Below are positions 45,188-53,449 of a stretch of 64,000 nt of DNA, in pieces. Every line of letters starts with the position of its first letter. Position 1 is the first letter of the stretch. The notes beneath the pieces are model-generated. The model saw only the letters and a list, made by a program, of their open reading frames with translations, had not been told where the DNA came from and did no database searches. The stretch is from Chitinophaga dinghuensis (GTDB taxonomy: Bacteria; Bacteroidota; Bacteroidia; Chitinophagales; Chitinophagaceae): positions 558,001 to 622,000 of the forward strand of contig NZ_QLMA01000001.1 in NCBI RefSeq assembly GCF_003259435.1, read 5' to 3'. A program made the position numbers and the translations under genes.

Positions 45188-46291
45188 TTATTGTGTGTCT
45201 TCTTCCCATTTTTGATTGGGAGTCACTTTTTCTTCCAGTGGTCGAGCGGCTACATACCGTTTCCATTTCTCGAGTACGGTGGTGAAATCAGTAGGGAGTT
45301 GACTTTCGAAATACATTTGCTGGCGGGTGCGTGGGTGAATGAAGCCCAGCTGTTGTGCATGGAGGGCATGTCTTGGCATGATCTCGAAGCAGTTTTCCAC
45401 GAACTGTTTGTATTTAGCGAAAATAGTTCCCTTTATAATGCGGTTACCGCCGTAGGTTTCGTCATTGAAGAGGGAGTGTCCGATATGCTGCATATGTACC
45501 CTGATTTGGTGGGTACGACCAGTTTCCAGTCTGCATTCCACCATGGTTACATAATTGAAGCGTTCCAGTACGCGGTAATGGGTGATTGCTTCTTTACCAT
45601 ATTCGCCGTCAGGGTAGGCGTCCATAATTTTACGGAAGCGTTGATGGCGGCCTACATGCGCCACAACAGTACCTTCATCTTCCTTAAAATCGCCCCATAC
45701 CAATGCAATATAACGACGATGAACAGTATGATCGAAGAACTGTTTGGCCAGATCGCTCATGGCTTTATCAGACTTGGCCACTACGAGGAGGCCGCTGGTA
45801 TTTTTATCGATACGATGTACCAATCCGAAGCGGGGTAGCGTAGGCTCGGTAGCCTGGGTTTTGTCCCCAAGGTACCAGGAGAGACCATTTACAAGCGTCC
45901 CTGTATAGTTGCCACAGCCAGGGTGTACCACCATGCCAGCAGGTTTATCGATGATTAATATATCCTCATCTTCATAAACGATATTCAGTGGCAGTTCTTC
46001 CGGCAGTACTTCAGTGCTTTCCGGACTTTTGTTGGAGTACACAAGAATCCTGTCCAACGGGCGGATTTTGTAGTTGGATTTTACTGGTTTATCGTTTACC
46101 AGTACCATTTCGCCATCGAGGGCTTGTTGTATTTTATTGCGGGTGGCGCCTTCAATACGGGCGGTGAGGAATTTATCAATACGGACAGGCTCCTGGCCTT
46201 TATCTACTACCATATTGATTTTTTCATATAATTCCTCGCTGCCATCACCGTTTTCCAGCTCATCTTCCAGTTCCAGCAATTCTTCAGCCAT
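45188..46291 (-). CDS. RluA/RluD-family ribosomal RNA pseudouridine synthase
   Basis: A 367-residue enzyme with an S4 RNA-binding domain (about 37-84, RIDKFLTARIEGATRNKIQQ) and the pseudouridine synthase domain. The catalytic Asp162 sits in VHRIDKNTSGLLVVAKSDKA, and the uridine-site sequence TGRTHQIRVHMQHIG follows. This layout is that of RluD, which modifies 23S rRNA helix 69. The N-terminal 25 residues are an unusually acidic tail (EELLELEDELENGDGSEE). It is divergent from lipB. A TACCTTTG -7 element on the minus strand lies 17-24 bp before its ATG. A terminator follows at 45148-45179. The exact RNA site is inferred from family membership. Confidence 0.94.
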   Translation of the reverse strand: MAEELLELEDELENGDGSEELYEKINMVVDKGQEPVRIDKFLTARIEGATRNKIQQALDGEMVLVNDKPVKSNYKIRPLDRILVYSNKSPESTEVLPEELPLNIVYEDEDILIIDKPAGMVVHPGCGNYTGTLVNGLSWYLGDKTQATEPTLPRFGLVHRIDKNTSGLLVVAKSDKAMSDLAKQFFDHTVHRRYIALVWGDFKEDEGTVVAHVGRHQRFRKIMDAYPDGEYGKEAITHYRVLERFNYVTMVECRLETGRTHQIRVHMQHIGHSLFNDETYGGNRIIKGTIFAKYKQFVENCFEIMPRHALHAQQLGFIHPRTRQQMYFESQLPTDFTTVLEKWKRYVAARPLEEKVTPNQKWEEDTQ

Positions 46292-46307
46292 TAGATCATA
46301 ATTTTTG

Positions 46308-46325
46308 CAAAGGTACGTATCTTTG
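46308..46325. promoter_or_regulatory. Overlapping divergent -7 elements of rluD-type gene and lipB
   Basis: On the minus strand TACCTTTG (46308-46315) points to the pseudouridine synthase at 46291. On the plus strand TATCTTTG (46318-46325) points to lipB at 46359. Both match TAnnTTTG and only two bases separate them, so the polymerases would compete for one site. Confidence 0.55.
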
Positions 46326-46358
46326 CGGGCTAAATGCCAGGGGTAAAAGGCAAAAGCT

Positions 46359-47057
46359 ATGAGTAAGCAACAGATTGTAGTAAAGGATCTTGGAAAGATT
46401 GATTATCAGCAGGCTTGGGACTACCAGGAAAGTCTTTTAAAGGAGAATGTTCAGTTGAAAGCGGCGGCTGGCGATGTCAGTCCAAAGCCCACTACCAACT
46501 ATTTGCTTTTCTGTGAGCATCCGCCTGTGTATACATTGGGTAAAAGTGGACACCTGGAAAATCTCTTACTCTCGGAAGAACAGCTGGATGAGAAAGGGAT
46601 AGGCTTCGTGAACACCAATCGTGGCGGGGATATCACTTTTCATGGACCTGGCCAGATAGTGGGTTATCCCATTTTAGATCTGGAAAATTTCTTCACCGAT
46701 TTAGGCAGATACCTGCGTTCACTGGAAGAAGTCATCATCCGCACTATTGCCGAGTATGGTGTAGTGGGGGATCGTTCTCCTGGAGAAACCGGCGTGTGGC
46801 TGGACCCGCAGGATAAGGTAAAGGCCCGTAAAATCTGCGCGATGGGCGTAAGATGCAGCCGCTGGGTAACCATGCATGGTTTTGCACTGAATGTGAACAC
46901 GCCGTTATCTTACTTTGGTAATATTATTCCCTGTGGTATTGTGGATAAACAGGTCACCTCCCTGAACAAAGAAGTGGGACATGATCTGGATATTGCAGAG
47001 GTACAAGCCAAGCTGGCGAAGCATTTCAGTGAGGTGTTTGATGCCGAAATGAAGTAA
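46359..47057 (+). CDS. lipB: Lipoyl(octanoyl) transferase LipB
   Basis: A 232-residue cytoplasmic enzyme that moves the octanoyl chain from acyl carrier protein to lipoyl domains, the first step of lipoic acid synthesis. The signature NRGGDITFHGPGQIVGYPIL starts at 87. The catalytic pair is Lys158 in KARKICAMGVR and Cys192 in IIPCGIVDKQVTSL. The length is normal. The ATG is well supported by a -7 element at 46318-46325 and a short leader. A terminator at 47091-47117 makes it a single-gene unit. The lipA partner is not in this window. Confidence 0.97.
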   Translation: MSKQQIVVKDLGKIDYQQAWDYQESLLKENVQLKAAAGDVSPKPTTNYLLFCEHPPVYTLGKSGHLENLLLSEEQLDEKGIGFVNTNRGGDITFHGPGQIVGYPILDLENFFTDLGRYLRSLEEVIIRTIAEYGVVGDRSPGETGVWLDPQDKVKARKICAMGVRCSRWVTMHGFALNVNTPLSYFGNIIPCGIVDKQVTSLNKEVGHDLDIAEVQAKLAKHFSEVFDAEMK

Positions 47058-47090
47058 TATTTTATATAGTAATCGATATTTTTCCTTTGA

Positions 47091-47117
47091 AGCCGGTCGC
47101 TCTGACCGGCTTTTTTT
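47091..47117 (+). terminator. Rho-independent terminator of lipB
   Basis: AGCCGGTC (47091-47098) and GACCGGCT (47104-47111) form an 8-bp stem with loop GCTCT, followed by seven T. Confidence 0.92.
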
Positions 47118-47261
47118 ATGCGCTTTTTGATTGGTGAATTATCTATTTGATAATGATGTAATCAATTTAAAATCAATTATATAAATATTATGTATTAACC
47201 ATTTATTAACTTTCCTTGTTATGAAATAGCTGTTCATTTGTGGTAGAAAAACCTGTTTGTT

Positions 47262-47366
47262 ATGATAGAAGTTAATCCTAGGTCGTTGCCGGGTGGCAAT
47301 GGTATCCTTAGAAAAATTAATAAAGAGAAATTAAATACAATACTAACATTCAAATCTCCAAAATGA
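47262..47366 (+). CDS. Candidate 34-residue peptide, first of a three-ORF cassette
   Basis: An open frame of 34 codons (MIEVNPRSLPGGNGILRKIN, then KEKLNTILTFKSPK). Its TGA stop overlaps the ATG of the next gene as ATGA, a classic coupling arrangement and the main reason to believe it. The middle LRKINKEKLNTI faintly resembles leader segments of small Bacteroidota secreted peptides (KKLNREELKxI), but the expected GG after that helix is missing; a GG lies before it. I do not recognise the peptide. It lies 144 bp after the lipB terminator in AT-rich DNA, with no clear promoter. Confidence 0.45.
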   Translation: MIEVNPRSLPGGNGILRKINKEKLNTILTFKSPK

Positions 47367-47740
47367 CTACTGAGGCAAGCATTACAATCACCAAGCATGA
47401 AGGAAGTATCGCCTTCATATCTGTCCGAATGCCAATCTGGACTAAATGGAACGCATTCGGAAATTTATCTGTAATCATTCCACTTTTAGGTTTTGAAACC
47501 TTTGCGAAAGATGAAAAAGATGCGGAGCATGCAATTGAAGAGGCCATCATCTCTTTTTGTGTAGTTGCGGAACGCTTTGGCCAAGGGATTACCAAAGAAT
47601 TGCAAGCACTTGGATGGCGAATTGCAGGCGAGGATAATTTAGAATATGGGTTCGATTATACCGATGCTGTTTTAGAAAACATTTTTAAAATGGGCAAGCA
47701 TTATGAAAACCCTCATTTAAAACTGGAATTAGCAGCTTAA
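47363..47740 (+). CDS. Small protein of unknown function (125 aa), cassette member
   Basis: An unrecognised 125-residue soluble protein. The part AFGNLSVIIPLLGFETFAKDEKDAEHAIEEAI (read as two pieces around residue 45-64) has the layout of a HicB-like fold: a strand that describes a target or substrate, a turn with a sensor-like phrase, then a helix with repeated acidic residues. The similarity is in pattern only. It begins inside the stop codon of the 34-codon ORF and is followed after four bases by the 99-residue gene. Base composition is lower in GC than the housekeeping genes beside it, which may hint at transfer. Confidence 0.7.
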   Translation: MTTEASITITKHEGSIAFISVRMPIWTKWNAFGNLSVIIPLLGFETFAKDEKDAEHAIEEAIISFCVVAERFGQGITKELQALGWRIAGEDNLEYGFDYTDAVLENIFKMGKHYENPHLKLELAA

Positions 47741-47744
47741 TCCC

Positions 47745-48044
47745 ATGGCAGATAATTATTATCCTACTGTCTCGATGGTCTTTATTTTAGAATGCATTTG
47801 TAATAGTGGCGTTATAGAGATTGGCAGTATTGTAACTACTGGAGATACCACCATGTTTATTTTAAAAGGACCACAGGCGATATTCAAAAGAACATGCATT
47901 GTAAGAGAAGTTGAAGCCGGTCAAGTAACATATGAAAATGCGACAGGATTGGCTATTCGCTTAGGTTTTATGGGGGAGTTGTTAGATTGGTTATGCGAAA
48001 ATAAAAATTGGAAGGATGGTGGCTATTTAGACAGAGCAATATAA
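47745..48044 (+). CDS. Small protein of unknown function (99 aa), cassette member
   Basis: An unrecognised 99-residue protein beginning MADNYYPTVSMVFILECICN. It has a mildly hydrophobic start, two nearby cysteines (ECIC, residues 17 and 19), a strand-rich middle and a C-terminal helix (GLAIRLGFMGELLDWLCENK). It has no signal peptide or membrane helix. It starts four bases after the 125-residue gene and is closed by the hairpin at 48043-48079, so the three ORFs form one transcript. Two small genes of this size in tight linkage could be a toxin-antitoxin or effector-immunity pair, but no known family is visible. Confidence 0.7.
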   Translation: MADNYYPTVSMVFILECICNSGVIEIGSIVTTGDTTMFILKGPQAIFKRTCIVREVEAGQVTYENATGLAIRLGFMGELLDWLCENKNWKDGGYLDRAI

Positions 48045-48079
48045 AAAAAGGAATGGACTGGCTTGCCAGTCCATTCCTT
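48043..48079. terminator. Bidirectional terminator between the small cassette and the gene at 48110
   Basis: AAGGAATGGACTGGC (48048-48062) and GCCAGTCCATTCCTT (48065-48079) form a 14- to 15-bp stem. A run of A before it acts as a T run for the convergent minus-strand gene; on the plus strand the tail is weaker (ATATAAAAAG). Confidence 0.8.
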
Positions 48080-48109
48080 ATATAAAAAGCGTTTCTTGCT
48101 GTAAGTAAC

Positions 48110-48844
48110 TTACATTTTATAATTCAGCGGGATAAAGAAATTCCATTTCTCTTTCAGTTTCCCATCTTCAAATAATTCAAAATTAAACCAACCTGCATGC
48201 AGGAAAATAGCTTTCTCCAAAATCAGAGAAGGAGATTTCACATGTTCTATATCGAAGAGGTAAGCGCCATTGGATTCGAAGAATTTAACGCTGTAGCGTT
48301 TCTTCTCGGCTTCAGGTAATTTGATATTTACATTACCATCGGCGGTGGTGTACACATAGTTGGAAGGGTGCCAAACCACGCGCTCTGGTTCTTTGTTTTC
48401 CTGCTCTTTCCCACGAAGGCCACGTGCCGCATCTTTGATATCTGCATATTGCAGTTTCATATCGGCGCGAATGGTGCTGTCGCTCAACGCCAACATCGTC
48501 TTACTGTAGAAATAACGACCGTTATTGAAGAGAATAAAAAGACGGTAGTAGTTGGTACCCGGTAATGGTTTATTATCCTGGTAGTTATTGCGTGTTTCAT
48601 TAGGATCTTTCACATAACCGATAGTGTTAAAGTTAATCACACTATCAAGAGAGCGCTGTACGCCAATCTCTTTCACATCCCGGAAGCCGGACAGCCACTC
48701 CAGTGAAATCTTTCCGGTTTTAATGATCGCATTAAACTGCGGTAGTACCGGCGGATTCTCTGGTTCCTGCACCTGCGCGCTTACACTGAGGGTGGTGAGT
48801 AATAAAATTCCTATAGCAATAGAAAATTGCACGATCTGCTTCAT
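48110..48844 (-). CDS. Secreted protein of unknown function with a possible fibronectin-like domain
   Basis: A 244-residue protein. I use the ATG at 48844, not the longer open frame from 48895, because the shorter form begins with a signal peptide (MKQIVQFSIAIGILLLTTLS, cleaved after VSA before QVQEP). The mature part has WLSGFRDVKEIGVQRSLDSV and TNYYRLFILFNNGRYFYSKT, the wording of fibronectin-like domains that Bacteroidota use to compare elements (ISLEW, YYRL). A second strand-rich segment (NVNIKLPEAEKKRYSVKFFE) ends the protein and could be a separate carbohydrate- or surface-associated domain. Function unknown. It is likely exported to the periplasm or outer membrane. Confidence 0.82.
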   Translation of the reverse strand: MKQIVQFSIAIGILLLTTLSVSAQVQEPENPPVLPQFNAIIKTGKISLEWLSGFRDVKEIGVQRSLDSVINFNTIGYVKDPNETRNNYQDNKPLPGTNYYRLFILFNNGRYFYSKTMLALSDSTIRADMKLQYADIKDAARGLRGKEQENKEPERVVWHPSNYVYTTADGNVNIKLPEAEKKRYSVKFFESNGAYLFDIEHVKSPSLILEKAIFLHAGWFNFELFEDGKLKEKWNFFIPLNYKM

Positions 48845-48911
48845 ACTAAAATTAATCCTATCTCTTAAAGTTGGCAAAAATACACTACCTGCCAAATATA
48901 ACGAACAGTTT

Positions 48912-49811
48912 TTAAAATGCCAGTATTCCTTGCTGCTGTGACTGGTTGCCCTGCAATCCGCCGGTATGTATCAGCAGTATCTTACTGTGAGCTGGAAAGT
49001 ACTGTTGTTCCAGCAATTGACGGAATGCCATCACCATTTTGCCCGTATAAATAATGTCGGTAGGTATGCCAGTTTCAAGATAGAATTCATTCATGAACGC
49101 TATCAGCTCCTGATTTATTTTCCCATAACCTCCCTGATGAAATGCTGTGAGTAATTTCCAGGAAGACAGATGTTGGGGAGATAACAAGTCCGCTATTGCT
49201 TGCTCCAGAAAACCTGCCCCTTTCAGCACCGCTATTGCCAATACTTCCTGGTGAACGCCTGCGGCATTGATCAATCCTGCTGCCGTGGTGCCAGTCCCGG
49301 CGGCGCAGAGAATATGGGAATAATCCTCCAGGGGAAACAGGGATAAGATTTCCTCACAGCCCCTGGCTCCTGCGGCATTGTGGCCCCCTTCAGGAATTAC
49401 AAACCCTTCCTGGCGGAGTTTTTCCAGGTCAGGATTCCCGGGTAGCTGCATGGCGCTGTATTGAGCGCGACTCACAAATCTGAGTTGCATACCGTTTGCG
49501 GCGGCATGACGCAGGGTGGGATTGGTGTCCGACTGCATCTCGTCTCCCCGTATGATACCTATACACGATAATCCATTTTCCCGGCAGGCCTGTGCTGTGG
49601 CTGCAATATGGTTAGACCAGGCCCCACCAAAAGTAATGATGGTCTGATATCCTTCTTGCCTGGCTGCTTCCAGGTTGTATTTCAGCTTAAACCATTTATT
49701 GCCGGAAATGACCGGGTCCAGTTTATCCAGTCGCACCATGGAAGCAGTCATCCCTTCCGGTAGCCAGGAGGGGCGGACAGGGTCCAGGGAAATATTGTTG
49801 TAATCAGCCAT
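48912..49811 (-). CDS. PLP-dependent enzyme of the ACC deaminase/D-cysteine desulfhydrase family
   Basis: A 299-residue pyridoxal-phosphate enzyme of the tryptophan synthase beta fold. Lys39 in the phrase SGNKWFKLKYNLEAA is the probable PLP lysine. TFGGAWSNHIAATAQACREN matches the substrate-carboxylate loop, and LCAAGTGTTAAGLINAAG is the phosphate-binding loop. Relatives act as 1-aminocyclopropane-1-carboxylate deaminase or D-cysteine desulfhydrase; the sequence does not decide between them. The protein is somewhat shorter than bacterial ACC deaminases of about 335 residues. A TACCTTCG -7-like element precedes its ATG closely. It lies 67 bp upstream of the secreted protein at 48110, possibly in one transcript. 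Confidence 0.85.
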   Translation of the reverse strand: MADYNNISLDPVRPSWLPEGMTASMVRLDKLDPVISGNKWFKLKYNLEAARQEGYQTIITFGGAWSNHIAATAQACRENGLSCIGIIRGDEMQSDTNPTLRHAAANGMQLRFVSRAQYSAMQLPGNPDLEKLRQEGFVIPEGGHNAAGARGCEEILSLFPLEDYSHILCAAGTGTTAAGLINAAGVHQEVLAIAVLKGAGFLEQAIADLLSPQHLSSWKLLTAFHQGGYGKINQELIAFMNEFYLETGIPTDIIYTGKMVMAFRQLLEQQYFPAHSKILLIHTGGLQGNQSQQQGILAF

Positions 49812-49834
49812 GGGAGCGAAGGTACAGTATACGG

Positions 49835-49879
49835 AATAAGAAAGGGCGCAATGGTAATAAAAAGATACCTTTGCGCCCT
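49835..49879 (-). terminator. Hairpin terminator after the alpha-L-fucosidase gene
   Basis: AGGGCGCAATGGTA (49843-49856) pairs with TACCTTTGCGCCCT (49866-49879), with one mismatch in 14 bp and a nine-base loop. On the minus strand it is followed by TTCTTATTCC. Confidence 0.65.
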
Positions 49880-49901
49880 GATAATTGGATAAGAGATTCG
49901 G

Positions 49902-51242
49902 TTATTCGTTGGTCAGGAAACCTCCTTTGCCACGGTAAAGTTTCACTGGTTTGTCCAGTTTTACTTTCAGCACAGTCACATATTTATCCTGAACGGATGC
50001 AGGAACGTCGATGTAGACCAGTCCTGGTACAGGGCTCCAGGAGATTTTTCCTACAACTTTGTGTTGCAGTTTTGTACCGTTACCCACTACGCTGATATCC
50101 TCAATTTGATTATTCAGGCCTTTGATGACTACCTGACCACTGGTTTTACCAGGCAGGAAGAGATAAAGGGTACTGGAATCTTTGGAAAGGGTAGTAGGGC
50201 CATAGAAGTGACCTTGCGGGATACCTCCAATAGTATTGAAGATGGCTTCGCCATTTTTCTTATTCCATGCGCCCAGTTCTTTGAGTACATGTACTTGTTC
50301 AGCGGGGATAGTACCATCGGCTTTTGGTCCGATGTCCAGCAGCAGGTTACCGCCATTGCTTACGGCATCCACGAAGATGGTAATAATTTCGAAAGGCGTT
50401 TTCCAGTTGGTGTCTTGTGGCTGCCATCCCCAGTTATTGTTGATGGTCATACACAGTTCCCACCAATGGTAGTGAGGACGGGTAACAGGGAAGTTTTGCT
50501 CAGGAGTGTCGTAATCGCCATATCCTTGCAGACGGCCATTGATAATGGTATTTGGATTATGGCCGGTGAGCATTTTGCGCATTTTCTCTGCTTCCCATTC
50601 TTCCGCAGAATGTTCCCAATCGCCGTCAAACCACCACAAATCGGGGTTGAAATTATTCATTACTTCAGCCATCTGGCCTTCGTAGAATTTCAGGAATTGC
50701 TGCCATCTGGCTGGATCTTTCTTAATATCGTAGCGGTTACTGTCTTTCAGAAACTGCGGATAATTGATATTGGACCAGTCGATTAGTGAAAAATAGGCAC
50801 CACATTTGATGCTATCGCGGCGCAAAGCGGCGTAGAAGGGGGTAAGAACGTCTCTTTTTGCCGGTGTGCTGTTAGCTACATCTAGTTTACTTAATTTACT
50901 GTCCCACAGGGCTACGCCGTCGTGGTGTTTGGTGGTCATCACAGCGTATCTGGCGCCGGATTCCTTGATGAGGTCAGCCCACTCCTGTGGATTATATTTA
51001 TCAGCGGTAAATCCTTTTAGCTGAGCCATATAATCAGGATAAGAGATTTTCTTATTGTGGAAGGACCAGGATTCGTCCACGCCTTTTACAGAATAAATGC
51101 CCCAGTGGATGAAAATGCCCAATTTGGCATCTGCAAACCACTGCATTTTGTCTTTAATTTCGGCGGGATTTGTTTTCTGTTGCGCGTTTGCGCTTGTAAA
51201 TAGCTGTAAGGCACAGGCACCCAGCAGGATCAGTCTTCTCAT
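49902..51242 (-). CDS. Glycoside hydrolase family 29 alpha-L-fucosidase, secreted
   Basis: A 446-residue retaining alpha-L-fucosidase. I start it at 51242, where a signal peptide begins (MRRLILLGACALQLFTSANA). Early family motifs are WFADAKLGIFIHWGIYSVKG and TTKHHDGVALWDSKLSK. The likely catalytic nucleophile is the first Asp of FNPDLWWFDGDWEHSAEEW, and NWGWQPQDTNWKTPFEIITI with GNLLLDIGPKADG completes the barrel. A short beta-sandwich C-terminal domain follows. The enzyme removes L-fucose from glycans in the periplasm. Its neighbour across the divergent promoter is a sugar-nucleotide pair (51374-53358), consistent with sugar salvage. No SusC/SusD pair adjoins it. Confidence 0.95.
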   Translation of the reverse strand: MRRLILLGACALQLFTSANAQQKTNPAEIKDKMQWFADAKLGIFIHWGIYSVKGVDESWSFHNKKISYPDYMAQLKGFTADKYNPQEWADLIKESGARYAVMTTKHHDGVALWDSKLSKLDVANSTPAKRDVLTPFYAALRRDSIKCGAYFSLIDWSNINYPQFLKDSNRYDIKKDPARWQQFLKFYEGQMAEVMNNFNPDLWWFDGDWEHSAEEWEAEKMRKMLTGHNPNTIINGRLQGYGDYDTPEQNFPVTRPHYHWWELCMTINNNWGWQPQDTNWKTPFEIITIFVDAVSNGGNLLLDIGPKADGTIPAEQVHVLKELGAWNKKNGEAIFNTIGGIPQGHFYGPTTLSKDSSTLYLFLPGKTSGQVVIKGLNNQIEDISVVGNGTKLQHKVVGKISWSPVPGLVYIDVPASVQDKYVTVLKVKLDKPVKLYRGKGGFLTNE

Positions 51243-51373
51243 CGTTCCGTTTAAATTAGTCTTTGAAATAAGTGCTAAACACAAAAAGAACTGTGAAAAT
51301 AGTAAGTATTGATTAAATTTAGCGCCGATTATTTCAGGTAAATAATTGAAAACTATAAATCTAAAACAAACAA

Positions 51374-52276
51374 ATGCAACCGACTCTTTTGATTTTGGCG
51401 GCCGGTATGGCCAGTCGATACGGCAGTTTGAAGCAAATCCAGCAATTTGGCCCCAGTGGAGAAACCATTATTGACTACTCTATTTATGACGCAATACGCG
51501 CAGGATTTGGTAAAATAGTATTTATCATCCGCGAGAATTTTGCGCAGGAATTTAAAGAAATATTTGAGCCTAAGCTGAAAGGGCGGGTGGCAACTGATTA
51601 TGTATATCAGGAAATGGATGCCTTTGTAGGTGATCACCAGGTTCCTGCAGACAGGACCAAACCTTGGGGTACTGCACATGCGATTCTTTGCGCTAAAAAC
51701 GCGATCAACGAGCCATTTGCAGTGATCAATGCGGATGATTTTTATGGCGCGGATGCATTTGTGAAAATGGCGGCATTCCTGAAAGGAGAATCTACAACTG
51801 ATATCTACAGTGTTGTAGGTTATGAGCTGGGCAAAACTATCAGTGAGCATGGTTCCGTATCCCGCGGCGTATGCGCAGTGGATGGTGCTGGATTCCTCGC
51901 TGAAATCAATGAGCGTACAAAAATCTATACAGATAACGGACAGATTGTTTACGAAAACGGCGATGGTAGCAAACACCCGCTGGCAGCAGAAACACCTGTG
52001 TCCATGAACTTCTGGGGTTTCGATCCTAGTGTGTTCTCGCTGAGCCAGGACCTGTTTAATGAGTTCCTGGATAAAAACCTCAGCAATCCAAAGGCAGAGT
52101 TTTTCATTCCGATTGTGGCCGATGAGTTTATTCGTCGTGGCAAAGGGAAGGTGAAAGTGCTGCCTACCAGTTCCCAATGGTTCGGTGTGACCTATAAAGA
52201 GGATGCACCGGGCGTACAGGCTAGCCTGTCGGAGCTGGTAGCCCAAGGAGCATATCCCAACAATTTATGGAAATAA
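51374..52276 (+). CDS. Sugar-1-phosphate nucleotidyltransferase-like protein
   Basis: A 300-residue nucleotidyltransferase of the GT-A-like fold. The nucleotide-binding loop reads LLILAAGMASRYGSLKQIQQ and the metal-binding strand reads INADDFYGADAF. PWGTAHAILCAKNAI matches the base-recognition region of these enzymes. It should join a sugar 1-phosphate to a nucleotide; which sugar cannot be told. It overlaps or abuts the kinase-like gene that follows (TAATG), and the two would together turn a free sugar into a sugar nucleotide. It is divergent from the GH29 alpha-L-fucosidase gene. Confidence 0.9.
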   Translation: MQPTLLILAAGMASRYGSLKQIQQFGPSGETIIDYSIYDAIRAGFGKIVFIIRENFAQEFKEIFEPKLKGRVATDYVYQEMDAFVGDHQVPADRTKPWGTAHAILCAKNAINEPFAVINADDFYGADAFVKMAAFLKGESTTDIYSVVGYELGKTISEHGSVSRGVCAVDGAGFLAEINERTKIYTDNGQIVYENGDGSKHPLAAETPVSMNFWGFDPSVFSLSQDLFNEFLDKNLSNPKAEFFIPIVADEFIRRGKGKVKVLPTSSQWFGVTYKEDAPGVQASLSELVAQGAYPNNLWK

Positions 52277-53358
52277 TGCCCAACAAGCAAATCCTTCAGG
52301 CTTTCGGACTTGAGCCTGAAGGATTGAATGTCCGACGATTCGGATCAGGACATATCAACAACACTTTTCTGCTGGAAAAGAAAGAGGATGGCAGTAAATA
52401 CGTTCTACAGAAAATCAATGTAAACGTATTCAGGGAACCAGGTATTATCGCCACCAACCAAAGAATGGCAGCTGATTATCTGGCAATACATCATCCGGGG
52501 TATCTGTTTATCACGCCCATTCCCACTGTTAACGGAGATGAGCTGTTTGTGATCGACAACGAATACTGGCGTATGATTCCCTTTATTGCGGATTCCGTAA
52601 CGGTAGATCAGGCAGATAACCCAAAGCAGGCATATGAAGCAGCCAAACAGTTTGGACGCATGGCCAATTACCTTTCGGGGATCGATCTGAAACCGTTTAA
52701 AGCTTCTATTCCAAATTTCCACAATCTCACATTGCGTTACGCCGCCTTCCAGGAAGCCATTCGCAATGCCGCAGATGACAGAAGAAATGCCGCAGAAGAG
52801 ATGATTGATGAATTCCTACGCTACTCCGACATCGCAGTAACGTACGAGCAGTTGAAGACAAACCCGGAATTCAGGGATCATTTGATGCACCACGATACCA
52901 AAATCAATAACGTATTACTCAATAAGGATACTTTCGAAGGTATATGTGTGTGCGACCTGGATACGCTGATGCCGGGAAAAATTATCTCCGATCTCGGCGA
53001 CATGGTCAGAACTTACGTCTGTCCCGTGTCCGAAGAAGAGAAAGACTTCACGCAAGTAGTTATCCGCGAAGAGTATTTCGAAGCATTAATGCAGGGATAT
53101 CTCGGAGAAATTGGCGGTACACTTACCAAAGTGGAAAAAGAACAACTGTTCTTCGCAGGAAAGTTCATGATCTACATGCAGGGAATACGATTCCTCACAG
53201 ATTATTTAAACGGGGATGTCTATTACCCAATCAAGTACCCAACTCATAATTTTGATCGCGCTAAAAATCAGCTGACATTGCTTCAGCGATTGATCGAAAA
53301 ACAAGAAGTGTTGCAGCAAATTATCAACAAATGTCTGCAAGTCAGTGAACAGGTTTAG
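52276..53358 (+). CDS. Aminoglycoside-phosphotransferase-fold sugar kinase (N-acetylhexosamine 1-kinase-like)
   Basis: A kinase of 360 residues (363 if translation starts at the earlier ATG at 52267). The ATG at 52276 shares its first base with the stop of the upstream gene (TAATG), fitting translational coupling. The catalytic loop is HHDTKINNVLLNKD, and the metal-binding aspartates are in VCDLDTLMPGKIISDLGD. The N-lobe has the glycine-rich RFGSGHINNTFLLEKK. These features and its partner resemble N-acetylhexosamine 1-kinase, which phosphorylates GlcNAc or GalNAc at the anomeric position. The substrate is not proved. Two hairpins follow. Confidence 0.85.
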   Translation: MPNKQILQAFGLEPEGLNVRRFGSGHINNTFLLEKKEDGSKYVLQKINVNVFREPGIIATNQRMAADYLAIHHPGYLFITPIPTVNGDELFVIDNEYWRMIPFIADSVTVDQADNPKQAYEAAKQFGRMANYLSGIDLKPFKASIPNFHNLTLRYAAFQEAIRNAADDRRNAAEEMIDEFLRYSDIAVTYEQLKTNPEFRDHLMHHDTKINNVLLNKDTFEGICVCDLDTLMPGKIISDLGDMVRTYVCPVSEEEKDFTQVVIREEYFEALMQGYLGEIGGTLTKVEKEQLFFAGKFMIYMQGIRFLTDYLNGDVYYPIKYPTHNFDRAKNQLTLLQRLIEKQEVLQQIINKCLQVSEQV

Positions 53359-53385
53359 AAAGTGAACAAAAGAAATGAAGCTATT

Positions 53386-53427
53386 GAAGGCCGTCTCTCA
53401 CCAGTAGAGACGGCCTTCTTATTTTTT
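53386..53427 (+). terminator. Rho-independent terminator after the sugar-kinase gene
   Basis: GAAGGCCGTCTC (53386-53397) and GAGACGGCCTTC (53407-53418) make a perfect 12-bp stem with a nine-base loop, followed by TTATTTTTT. Confidence 0.92.
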
Positions 53428-53449
53428 GATGGTGACGTATTTGACCAGC

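Noticed and set aside
49866..49873. TACCTTTG as a plus-strand promoter element
   Set aside because: It is the right arm of the fucosidase terminator hairpin, and no plus-strand gene follows for 1.5 kb.
51353..52246. A 297-codon minus-strand open frame
   Set aside because: It is antisense to the nucleotidyltransferase, whose motifs are unmistakable; the antisense product has no recognisable domain.
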